From Platycnemis pennipes (Eukaryota > Arthropoda > Insecta > Odonata > Platycnemididae), in assembly GCA_933228895.1 (NCBI GenBank), contig OW121854.1, forward strand, positions 4,033,131 to 4,097,130: DNA of 64,000 nt, written 5' to 3'. Under the pieces are notes generated by a model. That model had not been told where the DNA came from. It saw nothing but the letters and a program-made list of their open reading frames with translations, and did no database searches. Below are positions 11,085 through 23,866 of the stretch, one piece after another. The translations under genes were made by a program, and so were the position numbers. The first letter of the stretch is position 1. The number at the start of each line of letters is the position of its first letter.

Positions 11085-13763
11085 CTTAGGAATATTGCTG
11101 TTAAGTGTGAGTTTGGTACAATATATCTGGTTTCGTGCCTCTCCCTCTGCCGTGAAGTTTGTCACTTTAATCTCCAATTCAATTGAATGTTTTCCAGCAC
11201 GCATGGGTGCAACAACCACCTGCAAAACAAGAAAATTGAAAAGAATTGACTTTTATAAAAGTATACAAGAGATAATACTTTACCTTGATCATTTTAATCA
11301 ATAATGTAAGTTTCAAGGTAGTTTTTTTTTCAAATACAACAAACATCCATATTCATCCCAGAAAAGTCAAAACAACAAATACTGACTGTTGTTCTATTCC
11401 AAATTTTATTGCAAAAATATCTACACATATTCAAAATAGTAGTAGTAGTAATTTTATTCTCTTCTTATTTTATTATAATAGTACCTAAATGTATAGCTTA
11501 TTTTACCTTGAATTTGGCATGACCACTTGGAGCCAGGAAGGTTCTAATAGGCAACTGCTGAAATATGATTTCTCCATCACTCAAGTTTTTTAAAGGAGAC
11601 ACCTCGTAGATCAACCAATTGTTGGTGAGATTCACCAGTGGAATGAATGCTGAAAATCCAAGACCAACACAAAGTTGCTGAGGCAACTCACTATGGTCTC
11701 CTGTACACAAAATCTCTTCAGGGACTTCAATCCAAGATTTGCCTCCACTGGATTCTATGAAGAAAGACAATTGAAGCTAAATAATACACACCATAGCTGA
11801 GAATATTCTCACAAAATTAGTAGGTCCTTCTCTGACCAGGCCAAGAGCCTGCCAACTTCTGCTCTGTTAGAAAAAGCATTTGTTTGAGGCAACATTTAAC
11901 TGGTTCAACGGTGCATGCAAGTACGGTAATCTACAATGAATAAGTAATGTGACAGACTGTTAGATAGAATACTCTTTTACATTAGAAATTAGAAAAAATT
12001 ATAATTATTGGATACTAGAAGAAGAAGAGAAGATACTACTACTTACTTACTAAGGGGACTTCAATAGATTATATTCATGGACAATGAACTAATAATTACA
12101 GATTAGATAACAATGTGCACTTAATGTAGCCATGATAGTAAGACTAAAATTGTTGTAAGGCAAAAGAGATTTAATATCATGAAAACAAATATTAATTGAT
12201 GTGGAAATACATCATAATGAGATCCTCTTAATACTGGTAAATAAGTTGTACACTCTGGCAGCTCTTAAATCAACATTAGCTTAGACACAAAGCAGAAGTT
12301 CACGAGAGACATGGCTCAAGCTATTGCAAAGGTCATGAATTTGGGCATTGGTAGCTGGATGTAGTTAGGGGATCATGCATTGACAACCCAGATCTCCATC
12401 ATTACATGCTCCAGGCTGTGTTATACTACATATATTGTTCAAAACATTTCACCTCTATTCCTAGGTGACTTACAGAGAATATAAGAGCAACATGGTTGCA
12501 GCCTTTTAAAGGGGCAAACTACTGGATCTGTTGGATCAGCATTAATCATTGCCCGATAATTACATATTATGTAAATTGGAAAACCAATTATATCACCAGG
12601 TGATCATAACTTGAACAAAAGTATATTGCAACAAATTTTACTGCATGCCTTTTAATATTTCTTTAAGTATAGTTGATGTTTTGGCATTCCCAAATAATTC
12701 ATCGTGGAGATCATTAATCAATTATTTCCTGAAGCATATAAAATTTGAGTGAGAGAGATTGCCAAATGGTCAAAGGTAAACATTCATTTTTGAAAGTAAG
12801 TAGTGATTATTGAAAATATACACATTTAAAAACATGCTAATACATAATACATACAAGCATGTCAAACTAGCTTAATATTTCAATCAACATACTCTTAATT
12901 TCACACCTTCTAATATTAATATGTTGCATACAGAACATGTTCCTTACAGACTGTACTGTAGAGAGAATTTGGCCGCATCCAGGAAAAAGAAAGAAAAAAT
13001 ACCACACTAGTAGATATTAAGTGTTCACTTCAAGACGATTTAGGAAGGAGACAAAGTATGAATACTCTACTCTGTTTGTAGGTGTTCCCATCCACAAAAA
13101 TAAAGGTTTCAAGGAGTATCACACATTGAAGAAATGCTATAATTAACTGTATGAATTTCAAAGTACCAGTAAAGAATCCAAACTTTTTAGCAAGTTATGG
13201 CATTTTTACTGATGTGATGCATGTTTAAAGATTGTGCTCTAAAAATCTACCAGAACCAAAGGTTAAAATGCAGTAAAATACCATGGTATGCAATGTGTTA
13301 AATCAGCTGAGATCATCCCCGACAACCAATACTTAAAAAGAAAGTATGGAAGTACATTCATCGATTCAAGAAGTGATCCAGTGGCAGAGATAAATTATGG
13401 CTGAGACTATGATATTCTAATATAAAATCTATTATGGTACTAAGTAATTCGTCTCATACCAGAATAACTATACATGGAAAGAGTTCACATGAGTTCACAA
13501 CTGGAAAGAGGCTAATTTTCAGATATCAACCTACACATCCAAATACTACATGCAAAATCACTTTACAATTTTCTTAAACATAAATACCATGAGCTATCAA
13601 TGGTTCTCTTCCTACTGTTGAAATATTCACAGATGTTTCGAAGTCAATAGGTCTATCCTTCAACACATTCAATGTATCATGCAGTGCAGAGCAATCTGAA
13701 GGCCCTGCAACATCACTTCTCAATGTATCCACAATATTAGACACATTTTTAAGTCCTGATTTG
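11085..13763 (-). CDS. Host gene, three internal exons (possible SPD-2/CEP192-like beta-sandwich protein)
   Basis: Three minus-strand exons fit together: 13588-13763 (176 bp), 11507-11754 (248 bp) and 11085-11219 (135 bp). Donors are G|GTATTT, AAG|GTAAAA and AAG|GTACAA. The last two acceptors are TTTCTTCATAG and TTCTTGTTTTGCAG; phases run 1 then 0 without a stop. The acceptor of the first exon (GTTAATAG) is weak and lies 14 bases from a transposon end. The product contains SWIEVPEEILC, FIPLVNLTNNWLIYEVSPL, FLAPSGHAKFKV and APMRAGKHSIELEIKV. The pattern of a conserved Trp, a middle hydrophobic stretch and a final strand looks like the Ig/PapD-like repeats of centrosomal SPD-2/CEP192, but this is a guess from pattern. 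The 5' exons at 23867-24274 may belong to the same gene; the phases show at least one exon is still missing between them. The introns hold nothing else recognised. Confidence 0.6.
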
Positions 13764-13777
13764 CTATTAACAATATA

Positions 13778-15360
13778 CAGTGCAACCTCTTTAAAACGAG
13801 ACCTCACGGTGCACAATAAAACCCTCGCTATAGTGAAGTATCGTCTTACCGAGGTTGGTGTAATTAATCTCCATGAAACCTATTATGTATCAACAATTTT
13901 ATAGGAATCGGGTTGGTGTGGTGGTGGAAGTATTTCCATCCGGAGAGTCTGAGCACAAAACCCGAAGGAAGGGGAAATTTTTTGCAGTAATGCATATCCC
14001 TACTTAATTTACCACCTAACCATTAGATCAAAAAGCATCCTACCTGCTCCAAAAATGCAAAAAGCCTTGAATTGCCGACCATCTTCACAAATGCACAACA
14101 GACCAAGCTACACTTTTCTAATGCTCGTTCCATTTTCTAATGTTAATTCCATAATTTTGATTAGTTTCACCAAAAATTTAAACCATAACTGATAAATCAA
14201 AATTGTACCGGCTTTATTACTAGCCTTTATGCTTTCACTTGGTGGGTCTTAATTTTTATGATCAGTATATTCACGATCTTCGTGACATTTCACTGAAGCC
14301 ATTTGGAATAACGTATCGCATATGTTTCAGCAGACGAAAAGAGATCGTGGAAGTGGTGGAAGGGATCCTGCCATGGAGGGCATTTTCTTTCATCTGATGT
14401 CATGTCCACATCAAAAAACAATCTGCTTTACCATGTATAACAATTTTATTAAAATAGCGGTTGTATCATGGTTGTATAAGATCTTTTTAAAGATTTTGTT
14501 TGGCCCTCGAAATACTTGCAGTAATTTTGTCGTGTGTTATGCGGAACGGTAGTATGATACAAAGGACTGAAAAAATGGGTCTAATGAAGAGCCCTCCTAT
14601 ATCAAGAAATGTGTTAAGTATTAATTCATATAATTGCTCAATAATGGCAGCAAAACGTAGAAAGGAATATAGATGTATTTAAAGTCAATAAACTAAGAGT
14701 GCTACTCCTTTGGCACTGTGTTCATCACATTATATCAAGCAATTACAAGTATAGGTAACAAATAATAATTTGCTAACTTCAATAATCTCATAAATTATAA
14801 AATTAACTCACAAAAATGTTCAACATTGAAAACTATAGAGTGAAATAAAATATGAAAACAAATTTAGTAGAGACAATTGAGTAGCTTGCCGTTTTTCCCT
14901 TCCTAAGTGTTTTGTGTTTTTGGGCCATGGTGTCTATCTGAGAAATGCTCTCAACCATTCTCAACTCAAAGACATCTTGTGACAAGAAGAGTGTGCTCTT
15001 GACTGCCCGGGAAACAAAAGAAGATCAAATACGTATTCTTAACTGCTAATGCTGCAGTATTTCCACCAATATTAGCAATAAATTAATCGGATGGTGATTT
15101 ATAATGTGCAGTTGATACGTAACAATTCATATTAATTGCATTACTAACAGATTGAAAGCTATGGCAGATGCTGGCCACTTTTGGTGTTTATTTGCTGGTG
15201 ACGGAAACTATTGCAATGGCGGGGGCCAACACCAAAAGGGTCTTGTAAAAACAGCATTTTTTTACATGGTAATCATAGATAATTTGATGGTGCCCCTGCA
15301 ATCTCTCGTAATGGTGGGGATCTCGCAATAGGTCATACTCGTACTACCGTGGTTCCACTG
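13778..15360. mobile_element. Pogo/Tigger-like DNA element, no transposase left
   Basis: Termini CAGTGCAACCTCTTTAAAAC (left) and, inverted, CAGTGGAACCACGGTAGTAC (right) are flanked by TA on both sides (13776-13777, 15361-15362), as expected for Tc1/mariner-superfamily insertions. The 1,583-bp interior has only short frames. Its left end lies 14 bases from the proposed acceptor of the host exon at 13588-13763. Confidence 0.6.
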
Positions 15361-17215
15361 TATTATGGTCTGTTGTATTCCCACATCATTTCAATTATTA
15401 TTTATTGGGGATCTTCGCCAGCCTCACTCAAGCTTTTTCCGCTGCAAAAGAAAATTGCACGCCTTATGGTTTTTGCACCTATCAATGTCCCATTTTCAAA
15501 AACCTTAATCAGGGTGGCTACTGAGATCCAATTTTTAAATTCCCTGACTTTTCCCTGATGGGCTCACCAATTTCCCTGACCGATCGCCAAATGGGCTCCT
15601 ATTATCTGAATATTTTATTTCTGCTGAGCTAAATTTTCGCCAAAACTCAGAAAATGTTAAAAGCTAAAAATCAATACATTAAAAGCTACAAGTATATCCT
15701 AATGAAAAAGTATATTAAACCATTATAAGTTAAACCCTCATGCAAATTATACACCCTTTTCATACACATTTCGTGGCCGTGTATTGTATTTCCTCGGCCG
15801 TATATGTTTCCTTCGAGGTAAAATTACAATAACGAGGTCTAATCCTTCAAGAAAGAGGATGCGTGTCGTGGTAGTCATGGGAAGTTGTGGATTACTGAAA
15901 AGGCATCGAAGGGAAAGTTAATGGCCGATTTACTGGTGGACTCCGGTACAGGATAAGGTGCGCGAAAAATACAAACTAAAGCCAACTTGTTGGACTGGAT
16001 CAAAATCGGATGGCACAAGTGACATTCAGAAGCGAATAACAATTTGATTAACGCAGTTATAACCTCTTGATTGTAAGAGGGAATCAAAAGTGTAAAAATA
16101 TTTGTATATACAAACAAAACGTAATTGCGCCACTGCGAATGAGGCAATTAGCAACGGCAGAATCGTATTCAGGAATATCATATTTGAGGTGGTTTGTGAC
16201 ATGACTAAATTGCTTTGAGAGGGAGCTAAGGGGACCATTCCATAATTACGTCGAGCGAGAAAGGTGGAGAGGGGAGGATGACTCTTCTTACTGTCTCATG
16301 AATGGGAATCGAAGATGATCTTACGTAAGATTTTGTTTACACCTGTGATCATACTTGTACTACCATTCTAATAATCATCGTCTTGTATTTTTATAACTGC
16401 AAGCAACGTATTTACCACGAGCTAGTATGCTCCACCTGCCTCTAGATCTGAGTCTGAGAAGTTAAAAAAAAACGCGAAGTAAAATTTTCCGAACAACATA
16501 GCCTCGGATTCCTTATGATGAGAGGAATGCATGTTATTATAAATTTTAACACTACTAGGCAAATATCACATTCAGGATGTACAAAAGGGATACATTATAC
16601 GCCTGAATCACAACTAAATAACTAAAAGACACAACTAATAAGATTCACAACTGAATGTTTCACGAATTGATGGGGCTTATTCCATGCACATCAGCGACGG
16701 ATATTAGTTTTAGTTGGTGAAATAAAGGGCGGGAAAGACTGGCCGATAAACGTAATGGTAGATAAATAATGAGAATTTCAATTTGTTTCCCCCTGACTGT
16801 CACTAGAATTCCCTGACTTTTCCAGAAATGCAAAATTCCCTGACAATTCCAGGTTTTCCGGTTTTCCCTGACGATCGCCACCCTGTTAATATTCTCCCAC
16901 TACCATATGTTCATCCTTATGTTTGTAAAATCTAACTTCAGTGAGTTCCCCAAAAACTGTGATGTCCTTGATTATTATACATGTGGTCATGATGTCATTC
17001 ACTATAAGTATGTCAGGACCAAATCAGCCTTTCGAGGTCCTAAAACTCTGGAGTTGTGCCTATTTAACAAGTTACCTACCAGTCTGAAAAATTGCAAAAC
17101 TGCTGACTTCTTTAAAGCAAAGGTGAAATGTTTTTTACAAGACAAACTCAGGAATTTTTTATTTGAAGGTCTCACAGGTTTACAAATCATAGGAAAAGCC
17201 AGACTGAAGTAGTGA
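15361..17215 (+). pseudogene. LINE reverse transcriptase C-terminal region, split by an insertion
   Basis: Two plus-strand pieces, 15361-15509 and 16886-17215, encode the region downstream of RT in Jockey/CR1-like LINEs. The first has YYGLLYSHIISIIIYWG and PLQKKIARLMV. The second has FVKSNFSEFPKN, PKTLELCLFNKLPTSLKN and AKVKCFLQDKL. They are separated by the 1.38-kb element at 15510-16885 and would be contiguous without it. No catalytic RT remains, so this is a 5'-truncated dead copy. Confidence 0.72.
15510..16885. mobile_element. DNA element with CAGGGTGGC termini inserted in a LINE
   Basis: The 9-bp terminal inverted repeats CAGGGTGGC are perfect. TTAAT (15505-15509 and 16886-16890) flanks both ends as a target duplication. 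Subterminal blocks contain repeated TTCCCTGAC motifs in direct orientation at both ends. Termini beginning CAGGG resemble hAT elements, but hAT duplications are 8 bp, so the superfamily is uncertain. No transposase frame is visible in 1,376 bp. Confidence 0.65.
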
Positions 17216-17409
17216 AGAAAATTATCCTAAAATAGCTGAAACTTAGCATCAAATGGCTCTTCACTGAACACTTCAGACTAAATCTTAATATATTGACCAT
17301 AGACAGCATGTTGATAAAGTTAATCTTATTAAACTCACTGAAGGATCTGCAATGCTCCTACTCTGAGCCAATTTACAGTTGGTAGATAAAACAAAGATAA
17401 CACTGGATA

Positions 17410-17750
17410 ACGATTTCTATCAAATATCAGCCCTGATAGTGGAGGACTTCACATGTTTCTGGACCAAGTTAGTCAGGACAATATCAAATAATGTTGAGGA
17501 ACCGTTATTGACCCTGGTTGGCTCGGAGTTAGTATGTACCAGGTTAAAAGTGTTTAAGTTATCACTCAGATCATTAGAATCCGTAATGTCACATAACACA
17601 TTAATATTAAAGTCACCAGCAATAATAATACCAGCATTCTTTGTGTTATCATAAACTCTCTCCAACAGTTATTTTTTTCAAATAAGGTATTCCAACTGCC
17701 AAGACGAGATCTATACAAAGATAACATACCAATTATGGTCCATTGAACAC
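17410..17750 (-). pseudogene. LINE endonuclease fragment (APE type)
   Basis: The minus strand encodes LYRSRLGSWNTLFEK, then in a neighbouring frame ERVYDNTKNAGIIIAGDFNINVL and PTRVNNGSSTLFDIVLTN. These are AP-endonuclease motifs (GDFN, then a Ser/Thr-rich loop and D..LTN) of Jockey/CR1-like LINEs. At least one frameshift is present and RT is absent. Orientation is opposite to the neighbouring LINE piece, so it is a separate insertion. Confidence 0.75.
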
Positions 17751-18788
17751 ATTACCTTTCATAAGCATTAATAAGTGAGCAGAAAGTTTTAATGCTCCAT
17801 GTACCATCTAGTTTTGAATTAACAACAAACTCTTGTCAATGCAAAAGAATTAAAAATTTACAAAAAGATTAAACTTGGCAATATCATCCACCTATCTAAC
17901 GGACTAGCTATTCAAGTTAATAGACTTTTGGCCGCAATGGTCCTACTCAAGTTGCAGTCGAGTCATCCAGTTTCGTGGTAGGGTTTTACAAATTTCATAG
18001 CAACTTTTGTAAATTTTTAAATTAATAAAATTTGTTTCTTCAAGTTGTCAAAAACATAATTGGCTTTGATATGTTGAAATATCAATTTAATATACTCCAT
18101 CTAACAGAATAACAACCACACAATTCATGGTCATCTGATTTTAAGTCACGAAAACCCTTTTATATCAAATAATATTTGTTAACACTTTACCTAAGGTGGT
18201 GAAAAATGTTAGATTTATTCAGGTGTCTCGGAGCATTCTCAATGATGTCTCACTGGAAAAGAGCAACAATAGCTCGTAGTGTTAGCAGAGTAGAGGCATG
18301 AGTATCGGTAACTCTGACAAAATTTGTTAGCTATTCAGGGAAAAAACGAAGCTTGTATCAAGCGTACAGTCGACGATGTTTACAAACTGTTCACAATTTT
18401 GAACCAGAGGATGTGAAAATGAATACTTTCTAACATTTTTTTAAATCCAGCTTTTACAGAATCCTTCCATAATTCATGCTTTAAACCCAATTTTCTTTCA
18501 TTTCTCACAAATTTAACATCATATGTAATGAATAGGAATATGTAAATTACCATTTACAGTATTTTACGAAAAGAATTAATTTAAGATTTAAAAATACAAA
18601 TTCTGACCATTTTAAGGGGAAACAAATTACATATATATACTTTAAAAGATCTAACCAATTCCTTTGGCTCAAAATTGGCGATCAACATTTAGAAATATGC
18701 CATAAGTAAGTTTTTTGCATTGTGTCAGATCTAGATTATAGATTTTAAGTAACATCTCTTGAAATATTATAGCTACCAGTCTCCATAA
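17751..18788. other. Nothing recognised
   Basis: AT-rich with short frames only; probably intronic or intergenic. Confidence 0.4.
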
Positions 18789-21335
18789 TTATTTTCAAAG
18801 CAAGTGGTAGAATTCGATTGCAGGCGGTGTAAAACAAGGCATGGCCCTCGCAAATGTCCTGCATACGGCGAAAAGTGTAATAAGTGAGGAAAATTAAATC
18901 ATTTTTCGATAGCATGTAGAGTGAGGAACGTCAATTCGCTAAATTGTAACGAAAGCTCATATGAAAGTGATTTATGTGTTGTCAATATCGAATGTGAGCG
19001 CCCTAAATATGTGAAAAATGTGATGGGAAAGAGTTCTTCTTATAGATGGGATGTAATGATCCTCATCGCGAAAGAGAAAGTGAAAGTAAAAATAGATACC
19101 GGAGCAGATGTTAGTGTAATGCCCTCAAGTGTCTTCAAAAAGATAGGCCAACAGCCGGTGATTAAACCTGTTAATTTCCAACTGAAGGGATTCCTCAAAG
19201 AGATAAAGTGTAAACCAATTGGGTATGTTTCCCTACCGTGTGAGTATAAAGGTAAGAAAATTAATGAGGATTTCATGATTGTGGAAGGTGCTGACAAAAT
19301 ACTATTGAGTGCTAATGCCTGTGAAGCATTGAATTTGGTGAAGCGAGTTGATTCCATTGCTCCTACCACACAAATGTACGGTAAGGAGGAATTTGTAAAG
19401 GTTCATGCCGAAATATTTAATGGCACTGGTAAATTTCCTGGTAAATTCTCTGTTACTACCAAACCTGAATTTGAGCCTGTATGTTACCCGCCTAACAGAA
19501 TACCTCTAGCTATTCGCCCAACTCTCAAACTAGAACTAGATAGGTTAGTTGAGAGGAAAGCCCTGGTGAAAGTAGAAGATGTTGATCCAAAGGCTAGCAT
19601 AAATAGAATGGTTATTGTTGAAAAGCCTAATGGGAAAATCAGAGTATATATTGACCCATGTGAATTAAACAAGCACATAATCAGCAAACCCAGATTGATT
19701 CGAACTGCCGATGAAATAAGAGCTAAATTAGCCAACAAAAAAAATTTTAGTGTGTTGGATCTAGCTGAAGGGTTTCACCAACTAGAATTGACAGAAGAGT
19801 CTTCTTGGAAATGTTGCATGGCTACACCCTTTGGAGTTTACAGATTCATTGTCCTTCCATTTGGTTTGTCCTGTTCTCACGATTTGTTCCAGGAGGCTGT
19901 TGAGAATCACTTTGGTGACCTTGATAATGTGGAAATTTGCCACGATGATTTCATTGTTGCAGGTGAGACGGAGGAGGAGCATGACATAGCACTAAACAAA
20001 CTAGTTGCCAGAGCTAAAGAAGTAAAAGCTCATTTCAATAAGGAAAAGTTTCAGTACAAGCAAAAATGGGTTAAATTCATGGGAGAAATTTTTTCCTACT
20101 CGGGTAATAACATAGATCCTGATAGAATAGAGTCCCTGTGTAAGTTGGAAACTCCTAAGAATACTAATGAGCTGCAAAGAGTTTTAGGCTCATTTAATTA
20201 TGTCAGAAAGTACATCCCAATTATGGCTGAAACCATGGCACCTCTGTGTCAACTTTTAAAATCCAATGTTGAATGGCAATGGCTCCCTTCTCATGAGAAA
20301 GCATTTCAATCACTCAAAGATATTGTAGTGAAGTCTCCCGCTCTAGTTCCTTTTGATCCAGCTAAAAAAATTGTGCTCCAATGTGACGCGTCCAAACATG
20401 GATTAGGATGTTGTTTATTTCAGGAATATGAAAACAAAGTGTTGAAACTTGTAGCTTGTGCTTCACGTGCACTTAATGAATGTGAAATGAACTATAGCCA
20501 GTCTGAAAAAGAATTGTTATCAGTTGTATATGGTACAAAGAAATTTCATGTGTACATTTATAGAGCTGAGGTGGATGTACAAAGCGACCACAAACCCCTA
20601 GTCTCGATTCTGAGTAAACCGATCAGCCAAATTGGGTCTGTCTGGCTACAAAGATTACGCCTGAAAATTCTCCCATATTCCCTAAATTTGTATTATGTTC
20701 CAGGGAAAAAATTACATTTTGCTGACATGTTATCCCGGTCGAGTCTGAAGGAAACAAATAATGATCTAGATTTGAATGGGATGGTCCATATAGTATCCAA
20801 ACATTTGCCCTTCAGTGATTCTAAAAAAGAGGAACTACAGAAAGCTACTTACGAGGATACAGTGTTACGACAAATATGTAAATATTACCATGATGGATGG
20901 CCTAGATTGAATAAGGTATCTAATGAGTGTAAAGTGTATTACCCATTGAAAGATGATATTTATGTGTATGATGGTATTGTGTTTGTTGACCATAAGATTA
21001 TTGTACCCTATGCTCTGAGACCTCAAATGATTCAGATACTTCATAAAGGTCATAACGGTATTAATAAGGCAATAACTAAGGCACGCCAACTATTTTATTG
21101 GCCTGGCCTCACTAATGACATAAAAGAGTTCATCAGGCAATGTAGAACTTGTGAAAAATTCATGCCTACCAATTATAAAGAGCCATTAATGCCCCACAAA
21201 ACCCCTTTTTTGAGATTCAATAAAGTCGGTGTCGATATACTAGAGTACGGAATAGGGTCTTACCTAGTCATAATAGACTTCTTATCCCACTGGATTGAAA
21301 TATGCCCTTTGTGTCATACAATGTATTGCAAGTGA
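18789..21335 (+). pseudogene. Mag-like Ty3/Gypsy pol, truncated in integrase
   Basis: In one plus frame, zinc-knuckle sequence (CRRCKTRHGPRKC, then a second knuckle whose cysteine codon is now TGA at 18885-18887) leads into an open frame of about 800 codons. It holds protease (IDTGADVSVMP), RT (FSVLDLAEGFHQL, LPFGLSCSHDLFQ, catalytic box CHDD), RNase H (LQCDASKHGLGCCLF), the integrase HHCC zinc domain and the start of the core (FNKVGVDILEYG). Coding stops at 21335 soon after SHWIEICPL. No LTRs were found. The Tyr of the usual YxDD box is Cys, which would weaken or abolish RT. The nominal start at 18921 is GTG inside the gag-pol reading, so it is not a true start. Confidence 0.85.
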
Positions 21336-21414
21336 TAAAAGATTGTAAAATAAATACCTTCTTGAATTAATGAGTAATAACTTTTTATATTTACACAAAA
21401 ATTTATTAAACCAC

Positions 21415-21445
21415 GACCAGTTTCACCCACTTAGGGCATCATCAG
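21415..21445 (-). ncRNA. Hammerhead-ribozyme-like core
   Basis: Minus strand: CTGATGA, a five-pair stem II (TGCCC/GGGTG with two wobbles) closed by TAAGT, then GAAAC, two bases and GTC. These are the conserved boxes of hammerhead ribozymes, including the A-U/C-G stem III next to the cleavage triplet. Stem I is only about three pairs. Such minimal motifs are known in Penelope-like elements. No Penelope RT is visible here, so activity and origin are uncertain. Confidence 0.4.
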
Positions 21446-21764
21446 GTACCTACATTGAGAATTTTACCTCCGAGACTTAAATATAAAGGCAACTGTTTGG
21501 ACGGGTGGGGTGGGGGGGGAGGAGCTGATTCGTCCCTGGTGTTTGTTTAAGTTGTGGCTGGGGGTGTGAGAGGAAGTGGGGGGCAAAACTGTAGTGGGAC
21601 ATCCAAGATGGGTGAGTGAAAGGGAAAAAGGTTGTCATTAGCTAAGTTACAATGTGTCTCTTTATGGAGAAGAATTTCCAATTGCTCCAATTCGTCCATT
21701 TTTCTGCCCTTACTTGCTACATGGAGAGGTGTGGGATTGAAATCGCTAAATTGATTCATTGATA

Positions 21765-22810
21765 TCTCCAGTGATCGACTACATAAATACAATATTTAGA
21801 GCCATGTACACTCCGGAGAGAAACCTTGCCATGGATGAAAGCTTTATGAAATTTCGTGGCAGACTCTGCTATGACCAGTACAACCCAAGTAAACGCGCTC
21901 GCTTTGGAATCAAGTACTACAAATTATGTGAAATCTCATCAGGGTACTGCCTACAATATTCAATTTACACTGGGAAAAAACCGCCCGGAGCAAAGGAAAT
22001 TCCTTCGAGTGCAGCAATAGTACTAGAACTTTTGCATCATTACTTCGCAAGGGTTACACTGTGGCGTTAGATAACTGGTACACATAACCTGATCTATTTC
22101 TGAAGTTGATTGATGAGAAAACTAATGCCTTAGGCACAGTTAGAATAAACCGAAGTAATATGCCGGCAGAACTCAAAAATATACAGTAGAAGAAAGGGGA
22201 GGCAAAGTGGTATAGCAATGGAATCGCTGCTATGAAATGGAGAGATAAAAAAGACGTGCATGCACTAACAACATACCACAAGACCTTGGAAATGGCTGAC
22301 ACTGGAAAGAAATCAGTAAGAACTAAAGAATCAATCATAAAACCAAAATGCATTCCCGATTACAACGTACAAATGAATGCTGTTGACAGGCAGGGTCAAC
22401 GATTAGCATCTTTTCCTGTTATGCGTCGTTATACCAAAGGTTATAAAAAGATATTTTTTTATCTCATGGATATGGTTTTATTCAATACTTACGTATTATA
22501 TACGAAAACAGCAGGCAATAAGATTCAATTTGATGACTGCTGAGAAAATTCTAGAAAATGTGAATATGCCGGACTATAAAGGACGCGGGCGACCAGTATC
22601 AGGCACCCTCACCCATGAGATTCCAGGCGGCAAATTGGGGACATTTTCCAACTCATATCCCGCCAAATCCAGAAAAATCCATCATGTAATTGTGTGGTGT
22701 GCAAAACAAAAGGAATGAAGAGCGAAACCAGGTGGGAGTGTGAAGAATGAGGTGTCGCCCTTCACCAGATTGCCAGATTGCTTCAAACTCCATAATACGA
22801 AATCAACCTA
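21765..22810 (+). pseudogene. piggyBac transposase, broken copy
   Basis: The plus strand encodes, across shifting frames, AMDESFMKFRGRL and PSKRARFGIKYYKLCE (first catalytic Asp region), VALDNWYT (second Asp), AKWYSNGIAAMKWRDKKD, MNAVDRQGQRLASF and KGYKKIFFYLMDMVLFN. It ends in a Cys-rich tail (WECEE, then a TGA where Cys is expected). There are several stops and frameshifts, and the N-terminal part is missing. No TTAA-flanked inverted repeats were found. It is a decayed cut-and-paste transposase, or a dead domesticated copy. Confidence 0.85.
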
Positions 22811-22815
22811 TATGT

Positions 22816-23866
22816 AAAACTTACAATTTATTCACAAAGAATTTTCAATGACATCACATTGTCGTATAGTTTCCAGTAATTAAAATTCAGGTCAAGTGAA
22901 ATTTAAGAAAAATAAAAATAATATCTAAAGTAGCTATTCAAGTTTGAGCTAAAATGTCAATGACAGTAAAAAAAAATTTCAGTATTCTGCCAGATTCATT
23001 ATAATATATCTCCAGAACCCTTCAGTGCATTTCAATGCAACTTTCAAGAATGAAAGAATATATAGTTTACAATAAGAATACAAAAAAAAAGTTTAAAAAT
23101 TTCAAAAAACATGCCCGAAAAAAAATTGTTTATAATTTTGCTAACCTTGTATAATTATTAATAATATTGTTCAATGAAAAGATTTTTTCGACTACTAACA
23201 ACAAATTATAATTGGCAAAATACTAACCTAGATATATAAAATTTTTCAATAAAATATATAATAAACTAAAATATTTATAGCATTTTTATCAGTAGAATAT
23301 TTTCTCAAAATAAATAGTATTTCTGAGGGAGTAGCACGGAAGAAAAATGGTAAGCCAATGGGTTAAAAGGGAGTGTGAAAAGGCAAAGATGGCAGACACA
23401 AAAACCACTAGGAACAAAGACACTGGTGTTATAATTGTAGGCAACTCATCCTCCAAGCATAATCTCTCTCCTCCTCCACCAGCTTCTTAACTAGCCATCA
23501 TTCCTCTTTTACACAAATACAGGATCTTCCTTTTTGATTTCATTAATTCAAATATTATTAATTGCTATTAGTTGACCTTAAATACAACGAATTTACAAAT
23601 TAAATCATTTTAAAATGTCTATTATATGGGACCCTAAAAACATATTAATCAAGTTTCTCTTATTTTAACGCGGAAAAATCTTGAAACTCGAAAGCTTTAT
23701 AGGTCCGTAACTCTGCTCTCGTTACTGTGACTAATAAACTAAGCTCTCTTTCCTGTAACGGATTGAATTCAGATTCCAATATGCCATTATATTAGTTTCA
23801 CTTCTTGGCCCTAACTCTGACGCACTTGGCTCTCAAAACCAGCATTAGAATCTTTCTTCTACTTAC
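22816..23866. other. Nothing recognised
   Basis: AT-rich sequence between the piggyBac remnant and the host 5' exons; probable intron. Confidence 0.4.

Noticed and set aside
18921..18923. GTG as start of the Mag-like pol frame
   Set aside because: The reading continues upstream through zinc-knuckle sequence, so this is an internal codon.
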